From assembly GCF_004684245.1 (NCBI RefSeq), contig NZ_CP038452.1, positions 186,001 through 250,000 on the forward strand: a stretch of 64,000 nt of DNA, given 5' to 3'. Under the pieces are notes generated by a model. The model was not told where the DNA came from. It made no database searches and saw only the letters and a list, made by a program, of their open reading frames with translations. Made by a program: the position numbers and the translations under genes. Source of the DNA: Thermus caldilimi (GTDB taxonomy: Bacteria; Deinococcota; Deinococci; Deinococcales; Thermaceae). Shown in pieces: positions 55,394-63,858 of the stretch. Each line of letters begins with the position of its first letter. Position 1 is the first letter of the stretch.

Positions 55394-55819
55394 CTAGGGC
55401 CTTGCGCCCGTAGGTTCCTCGTAGAGCACCACCGCCTCACCCTCGATAACCCTCTCCCCCTGCTGGTTTTCGCAGAGGGTATCCAGGGTGAGGACCAGGC
55501 CGCCCTTCTCCCTCTCCCGCACCGCCTTGACGATGGCGGTGGCGGTGATGGTGTCCCCCAGGTAGGTGGGTTTAAGGAAGTGCAGGGTCTGGGAGAGGTA
55601 GATGGCCCCGGTGCCCGGCAGTTTCGTGCCGATTATCGTGGAGATGAGGCCCGCCACCAGGATGCCCTGGGCGATGCGTTTGCCGAAGCGGCTTCCTTTG
55701 GCATAGGCTTCGTCCACGTGCAGGGGGTTGGTGTCCCCCACCGCCCCCACGAAGAGGGCCACGTGGGCCTCGGAGATGGTCTGAGTGTAACTGGCCTTAT
55801 CCCCTACCTTGAACCTCAC
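55394..55819 (-). CDS. MaoC-like (R)-enoyl-CoA hydratase/dehydratase
   Basis: A 141-residue single hot-dog domain protein with the hydratase-2 motif VGDTNPLHVDEAYAKGSRFGKRIAQGIL, including the catalytic Asp and His. Relatives (PhaJ, MaoC) hydrate trans-2-enoyl-CoA to (R)-3-hydroxyacyl-CoA. GTG start at 55819 with GGAGG 5 bases upstream, overlapping the hydrolase gene by 23 bases. In operon 2 it supplies the hydration step that the acyl-CoA ligase product would need. Confidence 0.85.
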   Translation of the reverse strand: MRFKVGDKASYTQTISEAHVALFVGAVGDTNPLHVDEAYAKGSRFGKRIAQGILVAGLISTIIGTKLPGTGAIYLSQTLHFLKPTYLGDTITATAIVKAVREREKGGLVLTLDTLCENQQGERVIEGEAVVLYEEPTGARP

Positions 55820-56546
55820 CGTACACCTCCTTTACAAAGTCCTTCAGAATGTCTTTCAAGAGTGCCGGGCTTTCCAGGTTCACCGAGTGGCCCACCCCCT
55901 CGAGGGCGAGAAGCCTCCCCCTGGGGAAGAAGGCTGCGGTTTCCGCCGCCATAACCCGGGTGATGAGGGGGTCCAGGGTGCCGTAGACCACCAGGACTGG
56001 CCCGGGATAGATCCTTTCCAGCCGCCAGGCCGCCAGGGCCCGGGCGTTGCCCTGGAAGTGGGCGGGGTGCATCCCCTGCGCCTTCTCCACCAGCTCAGGA
56101 AACCAGGGGGGCCTGTGGGTGGGGGCCATGGCCGCCAGGGCCTGGGCCAGGGCCTCCCGGTTGTACCGGTAGCCTTCCAGGATGGGGTAGTAGGCCTCAG
56201 GGGTTTGCAACCCCGAGGGCGGGGCGGGGTTGATGAGGACGAGTCCCCGGGTCTTCTCGCCCGCCGCTTCCATCACCACCGCACCCCCCAGGGAGTGGCC
56301 CACCAGGATGGCTTCTTCCGCATCCTTTTCCTGGAGGAAGGCCCTTAGGGCCTGGGCGTAGGCGGGGATGGAAGGGGTGAAATCCCGGGGTGCCTGGCTT
56401 TCCCCGAAACCAGGGAGGTCGGGGGCCAAAAGCCAGGTCCCCTCGGGAGGGTTCTGCAAAACCTCCCACCACCACTCCTTGCAGGCAAAGTTTCCGTGGA
56501 CCAGCACCACGGGGACTCCCTTTCCGCTTTCCAGGTGGCTAAGCAT
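55797..56546 (-). CDS. Alpha/beta hydrolase
   Basis: A 249-residue hydrolase: oxyanion region VVLVHGNFACKEWWWEVL, APDLPGFGESQAP, nucleophile LVGHSLGGAVV, aspartate in YGTLDPLITRV and histidine in VGHSVNLESP. No signal peptide, so cytoplasmic. Could be an esterase, thioesterase or C-C hydrolase. Overlaps its neighbours on both sides. Confidence 0.85.
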   Translation of the reverse strand: MLSHLESGKGVPVVLVHGNFACKEWWWEVLQNPPEGTWLLAPDLPGFGESQAPRDFTPSIPAYAQALRAFLQEKDAEEAILVGHSLGGAVVMEAAGEKTRGLVLINPAPPSGLQTPEAYYPILEGYRYNREALAQALAAMAPTHRPPWFPELVEKAQGMHPAHFQGNARALAAWRLERIYPGPVLVVYGTLDPLITRVMAAETAAFFPRGRLLALEGVGHSVNLESPALLKDILKDFVKEVYGEVQGRG

Positions 56547-57312
56547 GGATTTCCTCCAGAAACTTCCCCACGGCTTGGGCGAAGGCCAAGGGGTCCTCCA
56601 GGGGGGCTGCGTGGCCTGTGGGCAGGGCTTGAAGCTCCGCTCCCAGGGCCTCGGCCAGGGCCTGGGCGTAGGGCTTGGGGAAGAGCAGGTCCTTCTTCCC
56701 GTAGAGGACCAGGGCGGGCAGGGCCAGGCTGTGAAGGCGGGGCCTGAGGTCCTCGAGGCTGAGAAACCCCAAAAGTAGCCTTTCCTGAGCCTTCTCGTCC
56801 GGGGCCTGGGCGATGAGGGAGGCTAGGCCCTCCTCCGTGAGGAGCTCGGGATGGGTGTTGAGGAAGCCCCCCCCATAGATCCAGGGTAGGGCTACCCTTA
56901 GGCGCAAGGGGGTGCCTCCGGCCTTCAGGGCGTGCAGCCAGCTGCCCACCTTGGCCCTTAGGGCGGGGTCCAGGTAAGGGGTGGTGCAGCAGAGGACCAG
57001 GCTCCGGAAGCGTGTAGGAGCCATGAGGGCGGCCTGCAGGGCCACGATGCCCCCGTTGGAAAGGCCGACCAAGGAGGCCTCCTCCCAGCCCAGCTCCTGC
57101 AAGAGGGCAAGAAGATCTTGAGCGTGCGCCTTTGGGGTGTAGGGGCCCTGGGGGGCCTGGCTTTCCCCCTGGCCTCGCATGTCGTAGCGGAGGAGGGTGT
57201 AGCCCCCAAGGAGGGGCACCACGGGGTCCCAGCTTTCCAGGCGTTGGAAGAGCCCGTTGAGGAGCACCACCTTTGGCCCCTCTCCCTCCACGCGGTACCT
57301 AAGCTTGGCCAT
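56539..57312 (-). CDS. Alpha/beta hydrolase, enol-lactonase-like
   Basis: A 257-residue hydrolase: VVLLNGLFQRLESWDPVVP, RYDMRGQGESQAP, nucleophile LVGLSNGGIVAL, acid region VLYGKKDLLFP and histidine in TGHAAPLEDP. The SNGG elbow and general layout recall 3-oxoadipate enol-lactonase (PcaD) relatives, but the reaction is unproven. Cytoplasmic. Overlaps the ligase stop by 14 bases. Confidence 0.83.
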   Translation of the reverse strand: MAKLRYRVEGEGPKVVLLNGLFQRLESWDPVVPLLGGYTLLRYDMRGQGESQAPQGPYTPKAHAQDLLALLQELGWEEASLVGLSNGGIVALQAALMAPTRFRSLVLCCTTPYLDPALRAKVGSWLHALKAGGTPLRLRVALPWIYGGGFLNTHPELLTEEGLASLIAQAPDEKAQERLLLGFLSLEDLRPRLHSLALPALVLYGKKDLLFPKPYAQALAEALGAELQALPTGHAAPLEDPLAFAQAVGKFLEEIHA

Positions 57313-58777
57313 GTTCCGCCTCCCACATCCTTTTCAGAACCTCCTTCTGCACCTTCCCGGGCCCGGACTTGGGAAGTTCCGGCAAGAGGACGATGTGTTT
57401 CGGCACCTTGTATCCGGCCAGCCGCTGCCGGAGAAAGGCGCGGAGGGCTTCCGCCTCCAGGGGTTCCCTAAGGGCCACGAAGGCCACCCCCACCTCGCCC
57501 CACCTGGGGTCCGGCACGCCCACCACCGCTGCCTCCCGCACCGCCGGGTGGTCGTATAAGGCCCGCTCCACCTCCACGGGGTAGACGTTCTCCCCCCCGG
57601 AGATGAACATCTCCTTCCTGCGCCCCACGATGTAGAAACGCCCCCCCTCATCCTGAAAGGCCAGGTCCCCGGTCCTGAGCCAGAGCCTCTCCCCGTCGTA
57701 GGCGAAGACCTTGGCGTTCTCCTCGGGGCGGCGGAAGTACCCCTTCATGACCGCGCTCCCCGAAAGCCAAAGTTCTCCGGTTTCCCCTGCCTTGGCCTCC
57801 TGCCCATCCTCCCGCACCAGCCGGGCCTTCAGGTGGGGCATGGGCCGGCCCACGCTTTCGGGATGCGCCTCCGCTTCCTCCAGCTCCAGGGTGAAGCAGT
57901 TCACCCCACATTCGGTGAGGCCGTACCCCTGCTTGAAGCGGACGCCCTTCCTGCGAAAGGCTTCTCGGACCGGGGCCGGACAAGGAGCCCCGCCGGAGAT
58001 GGCGAAGCGCACGAAGGAAAGATCGGCCTCGAGGAAGCCCGGGGTTTCCAAGAGCATCTGGAACATGGTGGGTACCAGGAAGAGGAGGGTGGGGCGGTGG
58101 GTCAGGGCGAGGTCCAGGTACTCCTCGGGCCGGAAACGCTCCTGGATGACCACGCTCCCGCCCAGGTAGAGGAGGGGAGTGGCCAGGGCGTTCAGGGCGG
58201 CGTGGAACATGGGGGTGGCCACGATGTACCGATCTTCCCGGGAGAGTCCCCAAGAAAAGGCGGTCTGGACGGCGTTAACCAGGAGCTGGCGGTAGGGAAG
58301 GAGGGCCCCTTTGGGCAGGCCGGTGGTGCCTCCGGTGAAGAGGAGGAGGGCGGGGTCTTCCAGCCCTACCCGGGCGGTTTCCTCTATTTCCGCCCCCTCG
58401 AGGAGGACCTCGAGGGGCAGGGCCTTAGGATCCAAGGCCTGGGCGATTTCCTGGAGACCCTCCCCATAGAAGAGCGCTCGGGGCTCGGTATAGGCGTAAA
58501 GGGCCTGGAGCTCGGGAAGGCTGAGGCGGTGGTTGAAGGGAGTAAGGATGTGCCCGAGGAGGGGACCGGCGAAGAGGAGGTCCAGGTACGCCGGGTGGTT
58601 CCAGGCGAGAAGGCCCACCCGGTCCCCCTTACCCACCCCCAGGTCCCGGAGGGTTCCGGCGGCCCTTTGCGCCCTTTGGTAAAGCTCGGCGTAGGTCAGC
58701 CATGCCCCACGGAACCAGACCGCCTGGCGCCTTGGATGGTAGGCGGCAAGGCATCCCAGCCAGTTGGGCTCAAGCAT
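57299..58777 (-). CDS. AMP-forming acyl-CoA ligase
   Basis: A 492-residue ANL enzyme of the medium/long-chain or aromatic acyl-CoA ligase type: LFTGGTTGLPKGAL, FKQGYGLTECGVN, GRRKEMFISGGENVYPVEVE and the catalytic lysine in KSGPGKVQKEVL. Probably activates the compound imported by system 2 or released by the hydrolases. Starts 8 bases inside the ketosynthase-like gene (ATGCTTGA). Confidence 0.88.
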   Translation of the reverse strand: MLEPNWLGCLAAYHPRRQAVWFRGAWLTYAELYQRAQRAAGTLRDLGVGKGDRVGLLAWNHPAYLDLLFAGPLLGHILTPFNHRLSLPELQALYAYTEPRALFYGEGLQEIAQALDPKALPLEVLLEGAEIEETARVGLEDPALLLFTGGTTGLPKGALLPYRQLLVNAVQTAFSWGLSREDRYIVATPMFHAALNALATPLLYLGGSVVIQERFRPEEYLDLALTHRPTLLFLVPTMFQMLLETPGFLEADLSFVRFAISGGAPCPAPVREAFRRKGVRFKQGYGLTECGVNCFTLELEEAEAHPESVGRPMPHLKARLVREDGQEAKAGETGELWLSGSAVMKGYFRRPEENAKVFAYDGERLWLRTGDLAFQDEGGRFYIVGRRKEMFISGGENVYPVEVERALYDHPAVREAAVVGVPDPRWGEVGVAFVALREPLEAEALRAFLRQRLAGYKVPKHIVLLPELPKSGPGKVQKEVLKRMWEAEHGQA

Positions 58778-59777
58778 AAAGCCCCCCTTCCAGGCGCAAG
58801 ACCGCGGCCCCGTAGAAATAGCCCACGCCCGCCGCGGCCAGCGCCACCAGGCTTCCCTCCCGCAAAAGCCCCCTTTCCCAGGCCAGCTTTAGGGAGAGGA
58901 TGGGGTCCAGCTGGCCCAGGTGGCCAAAGCGCTCCAGGTAGATGGATTGCTCCTCCCTTAGCCCCAGGCCCTCCAGCACCGCCCGGTGGGCTGAGCGCTT
59001 CATGTGGAGAAGGGCCAGGTAATCCAGATCGGCCTCGATATAGCCTGCTTCTGCCAGGGCTTCTCGTATTACTTCCAGGAAGGTGGAAATAGAGGTGGCG
59101 TCCAACCGCTGTTTCATGGCTTCGGGGTCCTCCACGCGGAGGCGGAACGCCGACAGGTTGCCCGGGGTGAACGGGTTACGGGTGCCGCCCACGGGCACCT
59201 TGACCGCCAGGGCCAGGGTTGGGTCCATGCGGTGGGCGAGGCCCAAAAGCCTAAGCCCTGGCCCGTCCCGGGTGAGGATCATGGCACCACCCCCTGCGGC
59301 CAGGTCGTAGAGGAAGCGGGTGTGGGGATCCAGGTAGTCCACCAGGTCCCCGTTGCGGTAGCCCCCCGCCACCAGGACCACCTGCGCCTCCTTACGGGTG
59401 GCGAAAAGCCCCCGGGCCACTTCCAAGGCCCCCATGAGGGAGGCGCACTTCTGGTTGAGGTCTAGCCCCTTGGCCCTCGAGGCCCCCAGGCCCAGGGCCA
59501 GGTAAGGGGCTGTGGTCCAGACGGGGTAATCCTTATATTCCTCCACGATGGAAATCACCCAGTCCACCGCTTCCCCGGGTACGCCTGCCACACTCAAGGC
59601 GGCCTGGGCAGCCCACAGCGCCATGTCGGCAGGGTGGTCCTTGGGTCCCGGTACGGGTTTTTCCAGGATGCCCAGCTTTTCCCGCACCACTTCCACGGGC
59701 AGTTGGGCCCAAAGGGCGATCTCCTCAGCGCCCACACGGCCCTCCGGCAGATAGACCCCAAGGCTGTGCACGACCAT
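58770..59777 (-). CDS. FabH-like thiolase-superfamily ketosynthase with altered triad
   Basis: A 335-residue KAS III fold protein. The nucleophile cysteine is Cys111 (DLNQKCASLMGAL) and the catalytic histidine His258 (LLHMKRSAH, in place of HQAN). The position of the catalytic asparagine is histidine (His286, RFGHLGQLDPIL). Two halves of the thiolase fold are complete. It may catalyse acyl transfer or a Claisen condensation different from FabH; a role in fatty acid initiation is unlikely since it leads an uptake/CoA operon. The ATG at 59777 follows a GGGGG stretch. Divergent from the SARP regulator. Confidence 0.8.
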   Translation of the reverse strand: MVVHSLGVYLPEGRVGAEEIALWAQLPVEVVREKLGILEKPVPGPKDHPADMALWAAQAALSVAGVPGEAVDWVISIVEEYKDYPVWTTAPYLALGLGASRAKGLDLNQKCASLMGALEVARGLFATRKEAQVVLVAGGYRNGDLVDYLDPHTRFLYDLAAGGGAMILTRDGPGLRLLGLAHRMDPTLALAVKVPVGGTRNPFTPGNLSAFRLRVEDPEAMKQRLDATSISTFLEVIREALAEAGYIEADLDYLALLHMKRSAHRAVLEGLGLREEQSIYLERFGHLGQLDPILSLKLAWERGLLREGSLVALAAAGVGYFYGAAVLRLEGGLYA

Positions 59778-59866
59778 CTACCCCCAGGTTAGGGGTAGGG
59801 TGTTACCCATGCGTTACAAATCAACAAGGGGGGCGAAGCTACACTGATGGGAGTTAGGGGAGGTAC
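59778..59866. promoter_or_regulatory. Divergent promoter and candidate operator between operon 2 and the SARP gene
   Basis: The imperfect dyad 59801-59818 (TGTTACCCATGCGTTACA, 14 of 18 positions symmetric) lies between possible minus-strand boxes TTGTTG (59822-59827) and TAACAC (59800-59805), 16 bases apart. On the plus strand TACACT (59840-59845) is a -10 for the regulator, followed by GGGGAGG (59857-59863). Confidence 0.45.
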
Positions 59867-62812
59867 GTGGTTACGCTGCATCTCCTGGGAGGGGCTTCGC
59901 TGGGGTTAGGGGACCGGCAGGTACCTTTGGAGCGCAAGGCAGCCGGGGTCCTGGCGTACCTGGCCCTCGAGGGACCCACACCCCGTTCCAAGCTGGCCGG
60001 TCTTCTTTGGCCGGAGACCCATGAGCGGGCCGCCCGCAACAACCTGGTCCAGTCCTTGCGGAGGCTCCGTGAGGCAGCGGGTGGATATGAAGCTGCAAAA
60101 GGGGAGGCGGTGCTCCAGCTTGCCGAGGACTTGGAGACCGATGTGGGTCGGCTTGTCTCCCTCACCCTTCAGGGCAAATACGCCCAGGTGGCGGATTTGG
60201 AGGGCGAGCTTTTAGCAGGCTACGACTACGACGACTGCCCCGACTTTGCGGACTGGCTGGAGGCCGAGCGGGAGCACCTTTCGGGGTTGTGGGGAGAGGC
60301 TCTGGAAAACGAGGCCAGGCGGTTGGAGGAGGGAGGTGAGCTGAGGAAGGCTTTAGCCCTGGCCCTGCGCCTATGGGAGGCCGACCCCTTTTCCGAGGAG
60401 CACCTGCGCCGGGTGATGCGCCTATACTACCTGCGAGGGGACCGGGGGGCAGCCCTCTCCGTTTACCATCAAGGCCGGGAGCGGCTCAGACGGGAGTTTG
60501 GGGTGGACCCCCTACCCGAGACCCAGGCCTTGGTGCAAGTGATAGAGCGGGGGATTGCTCTTCCCTTGGCCAGGCCACAGCCAAGGCGAGAGATCCCCCT
60601 TTCCCTTGGGGAACCCCCAGTGCTGGTGGGCCGGGAAGAGGCCTGGGGCCGGATGGAGGAGGCCTGGGAGGCAGGGAAGCTTATCTTCCTAACGGGTGAG
60701 CCGGGTATAGGCAAAACCCGGCTTTTAAAGGATTTTGCTAGGACAAAGGGTTCTTTTGTCTGGATGCCGGGTTTGCCTGGGGACCAGGGGACACCCTATG
60801 CCTTTTGCGCTCGGGGGTGGCGGGAGGTCATTGCGCGGTGCCCCGATCTTCCTTTGCCTTCATGGGTACGGCGGGAGCTGGGCCGTATCCTCCCCGAGGT
60901 CTTTGCCCTGGATCTGCCGCCCTGGAAGGACTCCACCGACCGCCTCCGCCTCTTCACCGCCCTGGTAGAGGCGGCGCGGGAGCTGGGAAGACACGTGGGT
61001 GTGTTGGCGATGGACGACCTGCAGTACCTGGATGCCGCAAGTGCCGAGGCTTGCGCTTATATGTTTTCCCAGCTTGCTTCTGCTTCCCCTAGTGTTCCCC
61101 GCCTTCTCGGCGCTTACCGCCAGGGGGAGCTTCCTCCTGAGGTTCAGGCCATCATGGACGGGTTGGTGGAGGCAGGGTTGGCAGTATGCATCGACCTCAA
61201 GCCCCTTCAGCCCGACGAGGTGGAGACATTTTTAACCTCACTAGACCTTCCCGGCCTGTCCCCCAGGGACCTCGCCCCAACCCTCTTTCACTACGCTGGG
61301 GGCAACCCTTTCTACATCCTGGAGACCCTGCGGACCCTTTGGGAGGTGGGGGAGTGGCCGGTGGCCCCAAGTCGTTTCCCGACTTCCCACCGGGCCAAGG
61401 CTCTGGCGATTCGCTGCGTGGGAATGCTGTCGCCGACGGCCCTGCGCCTGGCCCAGGTGGCGGCTGTCCTGGGGGATGACCTAAGCCTGGAGGTGGCTGC
61501 TGGGGTGCTTGAGAGCGCACCCCTAGAGTTGGCCGGGCCGTGGGCGGAGCTCGAGGCCGCGCGGGTTCTCCGCCAAGGCCGTTTTGCCCATGACTTGCTC
61601 CTGGAGGCGGTCAAGGAACGGATCCCGCTTTCACTTCAGGCCCACCTGCACCGCCGGATCGCCCAGGTCCTTGCCGAAACCGGGGCTCACCCTGCCCGCG
61701 TCGCCCAGCATTGGCTGGAGGCTGGCAGACCAGAGGTAGCTGCTCGCTGCTGGCTGGTTGCTGCGCGGGACTTCCAGGCGCAGGCCCTTTATGTCGAGGC
61801 CAAGGCCATGCTGGAAAAGGTGTTCCGCCATGGCCAAGCCGAGCGAAGCGAGATGGAGGAGACCGCCTGGGTCGAGGCCCAGCTTCTTTTGGCCGACATC
61901 TACCGCGAGGAGCGGCGGTACCGTGAAGCCGACGCCTTGCTGGTGGACTTGCTCAGCGGTCCGCTGCCCCTTAAGGTGCGGGTAGAAGCCCTACGGGCCC
62001 GCGCCTATCTCGCTATCGGTGATCATCCCCGAGCGGCGGAGTATGCCGGCGAAGCCTACCTGCTAGCCCAAAAGCTTGGGGACGAGGAGCTTGTGCACCT
62101 GACCCGAACCGCCTACGCTGCGGCCTTGTGGGGATTGGGCCGGGCCGATGAAGCCATACATCTTTTGGAGCCTGAGCTGGCCCATGGCCATCCCGACCCC
62201 CGCCACCGCATCCGCATCCTGGCCTACCTGGGGGCCCTATACGCCCATAAGGGCCGCTTCCCGGAGGCCTATCCCCTTTTGGAGGAGGGCTACTACCTGG
62301 CCCAGAAGCAGGATCCCTACTGGCAGGTCCTGGTAGCGGCCTTCCTGGTGGGGGCCGACGTGGAGCGGGGCGAGCCCCTGGCCCATCGAGAGCTGGCCCG
62401 GGCTGCATGGGCCCTGGGACCCTTTGACGTAAGCGAGTATCTGGCTTTGGTGTTGGCGCGGGCCTATTTGGAGGCCAACGAACCGGAGCCTGCTTTGAAG
62501 CTCTTGGCAGAGCGTCCAGGCGAGCACCTTGGGCGGGCCTACGCCTGCTTGAGCCTGGCCTATACCAGCCAGGCGCTCATGGCTTTGGGCCGGGTGGAGC
62601 CTGCCCGACAAGCCCTTACCGAGGCCCTGGCCTTGGCTGAGGGCCTGGAGGGAGCCCCGCGGGCCCTGGCCCAGGTGGCGGTGGCGGGTGCTCGGCTTGG
62701 GGAGGCCCGGGTGCAAATGCTCCTGGGGCGGATTCCCCTCGGGGCCTTGGGTCCTGCCGACCGCAGAGCCCTCGAGGAGGTTGGCTTAGCTCTCGGCCTC
62801 GAGTCCCCCTGA
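59867..62812 (+). CDS. AfsR/SARP-like regulator with BTAD, ATPase and TPR domains
   Basis: A 981-residue transcriptional activator. Residues 1-95 form a winged helix (LHLLGGASLGLGDRQVPLERKAAGVLAYLAL), about 96-240 the bacterial transcriptional activation domain (DWLEAEREHLSGLW, YHQGRERLRREFGVDP). An AAA/STAND ATPase follows with Walker A TGEPGIGKTR near residue 276 and LAMDDLQYLD; about 600-970 are TPR repeats. GTG start at 59867. Such proteins usually activate adjacent operons after ligand binding to the TPR part, so operon 2 is the likely target. Confidence 0.85.
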   Translation: MVTLHLLGGASLGLGDRQVPLERKAAGVLAYLALEGPTPRSKLAGLLWPETHERAARNNLVQSLRRLREAAGGYEAAKGEAVLQLAEDLETDVGRLVSLTLQGKYAQVADLEGELLAGYDYDDCPDFADWLEAEREHLSGLWGEALENEARRLEEGGELRKALALALRLWEADPFSEEHLRRVMRLYYLRGDRGAALSVYHQGRERLRREFGVDPLPETQALVQVIERGIALPLARPQPRREIPLSLGEPPVLVGREEAWGRMEEAWEAGKLIFLTGEPGIGKTRLLKDFARTKGSFVWMPGLPGDQGTPYAFCARGWREVIARCPDLPLPSWVRRELGRILPEVFALDLPPWKDSTDRLRLFTALVEAARELGRHVGVLAMDDLQYLDAASAEACAYMFSQLASASPSVPRLLGAYRQGELPPEVQAIMDGLVEAGLAVCIDLKPLQPDEVETFLTSLDLPGLSPRDLAPTLFHYAGGNPFYILETLRTLWEVGEWPVAPSRFPTSHRAKALAIRCVGMLSPTALRLAQVAAVLGDDLSLEVAAGVLESAPLELAGPWAELEAARVLRQGRFAHDLLLEAVKERIPLSLQAHLHRRIAQVLAETGAHPARVAQHWLEAGRPEVAARCWLVAARDFQAQALYVEAKAMLEKVFRHGQAERSEMEETAWVEAQLLLADIYREERRYREADALLVDLLSGPLPLKVRVEALRARAYLAIGDHPRAAEYAGEAYLLAQKLGDEELVHLTRTAYAAALWGLGRADEAIHLLEPELAHGHPDPRHRIRILAYLGALYAHKGRFPEAYPLLEEGYYLAQKQDPYWQVLVAAFLVGADVERGEPLAHRELARAAWALGPFDVSEYLALVLARAYLEANEPEPALKLLAERPGEHLGRAYACLSLAYTSQALMALGRVEPARQALTEALALAEGLEGAPRALAQVAVAGARLGEARVQMLLGRIPLGALGPADRRALEEVGLALGLESP

Positions 62813-62851
62813 ACCTGTCATTCTCCAGTCATCCGGGGCTATCTAACCTAA

Positions 62852-62883
62852 CCTTACCCGGCTGGGTTTACCGCTGGGTAGGG
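62852..62883. other. Hairpin downstream of the SARP gene
   Basis: CCTTACCC (62852-62859) pairs with GGGTAGGG (62876-62883) over 8 bp with one G-U and a 16-base loop. There is no T run, so termination is uncertain. It lies at the point where base composition changes. Confidence 0.3.
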
Positions 62884-62950
62884 AATGGAGGGAAGAAAAA
62901 GATGGCACATCCCTGTATTTATTGGGCAAGTTTAACCTAAAGAGGCACAC

Positions 62951-63693
62951 ATGAAAGGGAAAATCGAGAAGATCACGGGCAAGAGCTTCGATATCCCAGA
63001 TGAAACGCGGCGGCCATTTGAAAAGGGCAAGATTGACGTGATCAGTGTCGGGGGGCTGACCTTCTACCGTGAAACCCTTGAGCCGGGCTGGCAGTGGTCC
63101 AAGCACGTCAAGCCGGTCGTGGGCGGCGAAAGCTGCCAGCGGTTCCATGTGAAGATCTTTTTCGCAGGGTGGCAACGGGTGCGGATGGATGACGGCACCG
63201 AGATGGAATTCGGTCCGGGGGATGTGGCGGTCATACATCCTGGGCATGACGCTTGGGTGGTTGGTGACGAACCCAATGTGCTGATCGAACTGGCAGGTAT
63301 CGTCAAGATGTCCGCCAACGCGCCCGAAGAAATGCTGACAAAATTCACGCTCGAAGCGGTTCAGCGCTTCAACAACGCCATCAACAGACATGATGTTGGC
63401 GCGGCCATGGCTGCCATGACCGCGGACTGTGTGTTCGAAAACACTTATCCGCCCCCGGATGGCGGGCGTTATGAGGGCCAGGCGGCTGTCCGTGCCTTCT
63501 GGGAACGATTCTTCGCGACAAATCCAGATGCGCTCTTTGAGGTTGAGAAATGTTTGCCGTCGCCGATCAGTGCGTTGTCCGATGGGTTTACAGAGAGACG
63601 AAAGAAGGAACGCCGTGGTATCTGCACGGCGTGGATGTGTTTCGTGTACGGGATGGGAAGGTAGCTGAGAAGTTCTCCTACGTCAAAGGTTAG
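62951..63693 (+). pseudogene. Cupin plus SnoaL-like protein, 1-base frameshift
   Basis: The frame from ATG 62951 reads as a cupin (about residues 40-115: WQWSKHVKPVVGG, GTEMEFGPGDVAVIHPGHDAW) joined to a SnoaL/NTF2-like fold (AVQRFNNAINRHDVGAAMAAM) until about residue 198, then becomes KCLPSPISAL nonsense. One base later the correct frame continues from ATG 63550 (MFAVADQCVVRWVY, WYLHGVDVFRVRDGKVAEKF) to the TAG at 63691. Inserting one G near 63547 restores the gene. Lower GC and proteobacterial-style codons suggest transfer. Function unknown. Confidence 0.72.
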
Positions 63694-63858
63694 GTGGGTG
63701 ACTGCTGCAGATAGTTCTCGGCATGGCCTAACCCAAGGTCGCCATTCGGATGAACAGCGCTGCCCAATACGCGCTTGCGCCTGACGTCGTCCCGCTGCGC
63801 TTCGCGGCGCAGTGAGGCGCAGATAGGCAGTACGTAGCGAGATTACCTAGGGGGTGGC
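63694..63858 (+). other. Intergenic stretch with remnant-like reading
   Basis: One frame near 63731-63813 reads VAIRMNSAAQYALAPDVV and ends at a TGA after FAAQ, which might be a small or truncated coding remnant. CTGCGC and GCGCAG (around 63796-63813) form a 6-bp stem. Nothing else is recognised. Confidence 0.3.

Noticed and set aside
62852-62883. Attachment site or terminator at the composition change
   Set aside because: Only a weak hairpin; no T run, tRNA end or direct repeat is visible in the window.
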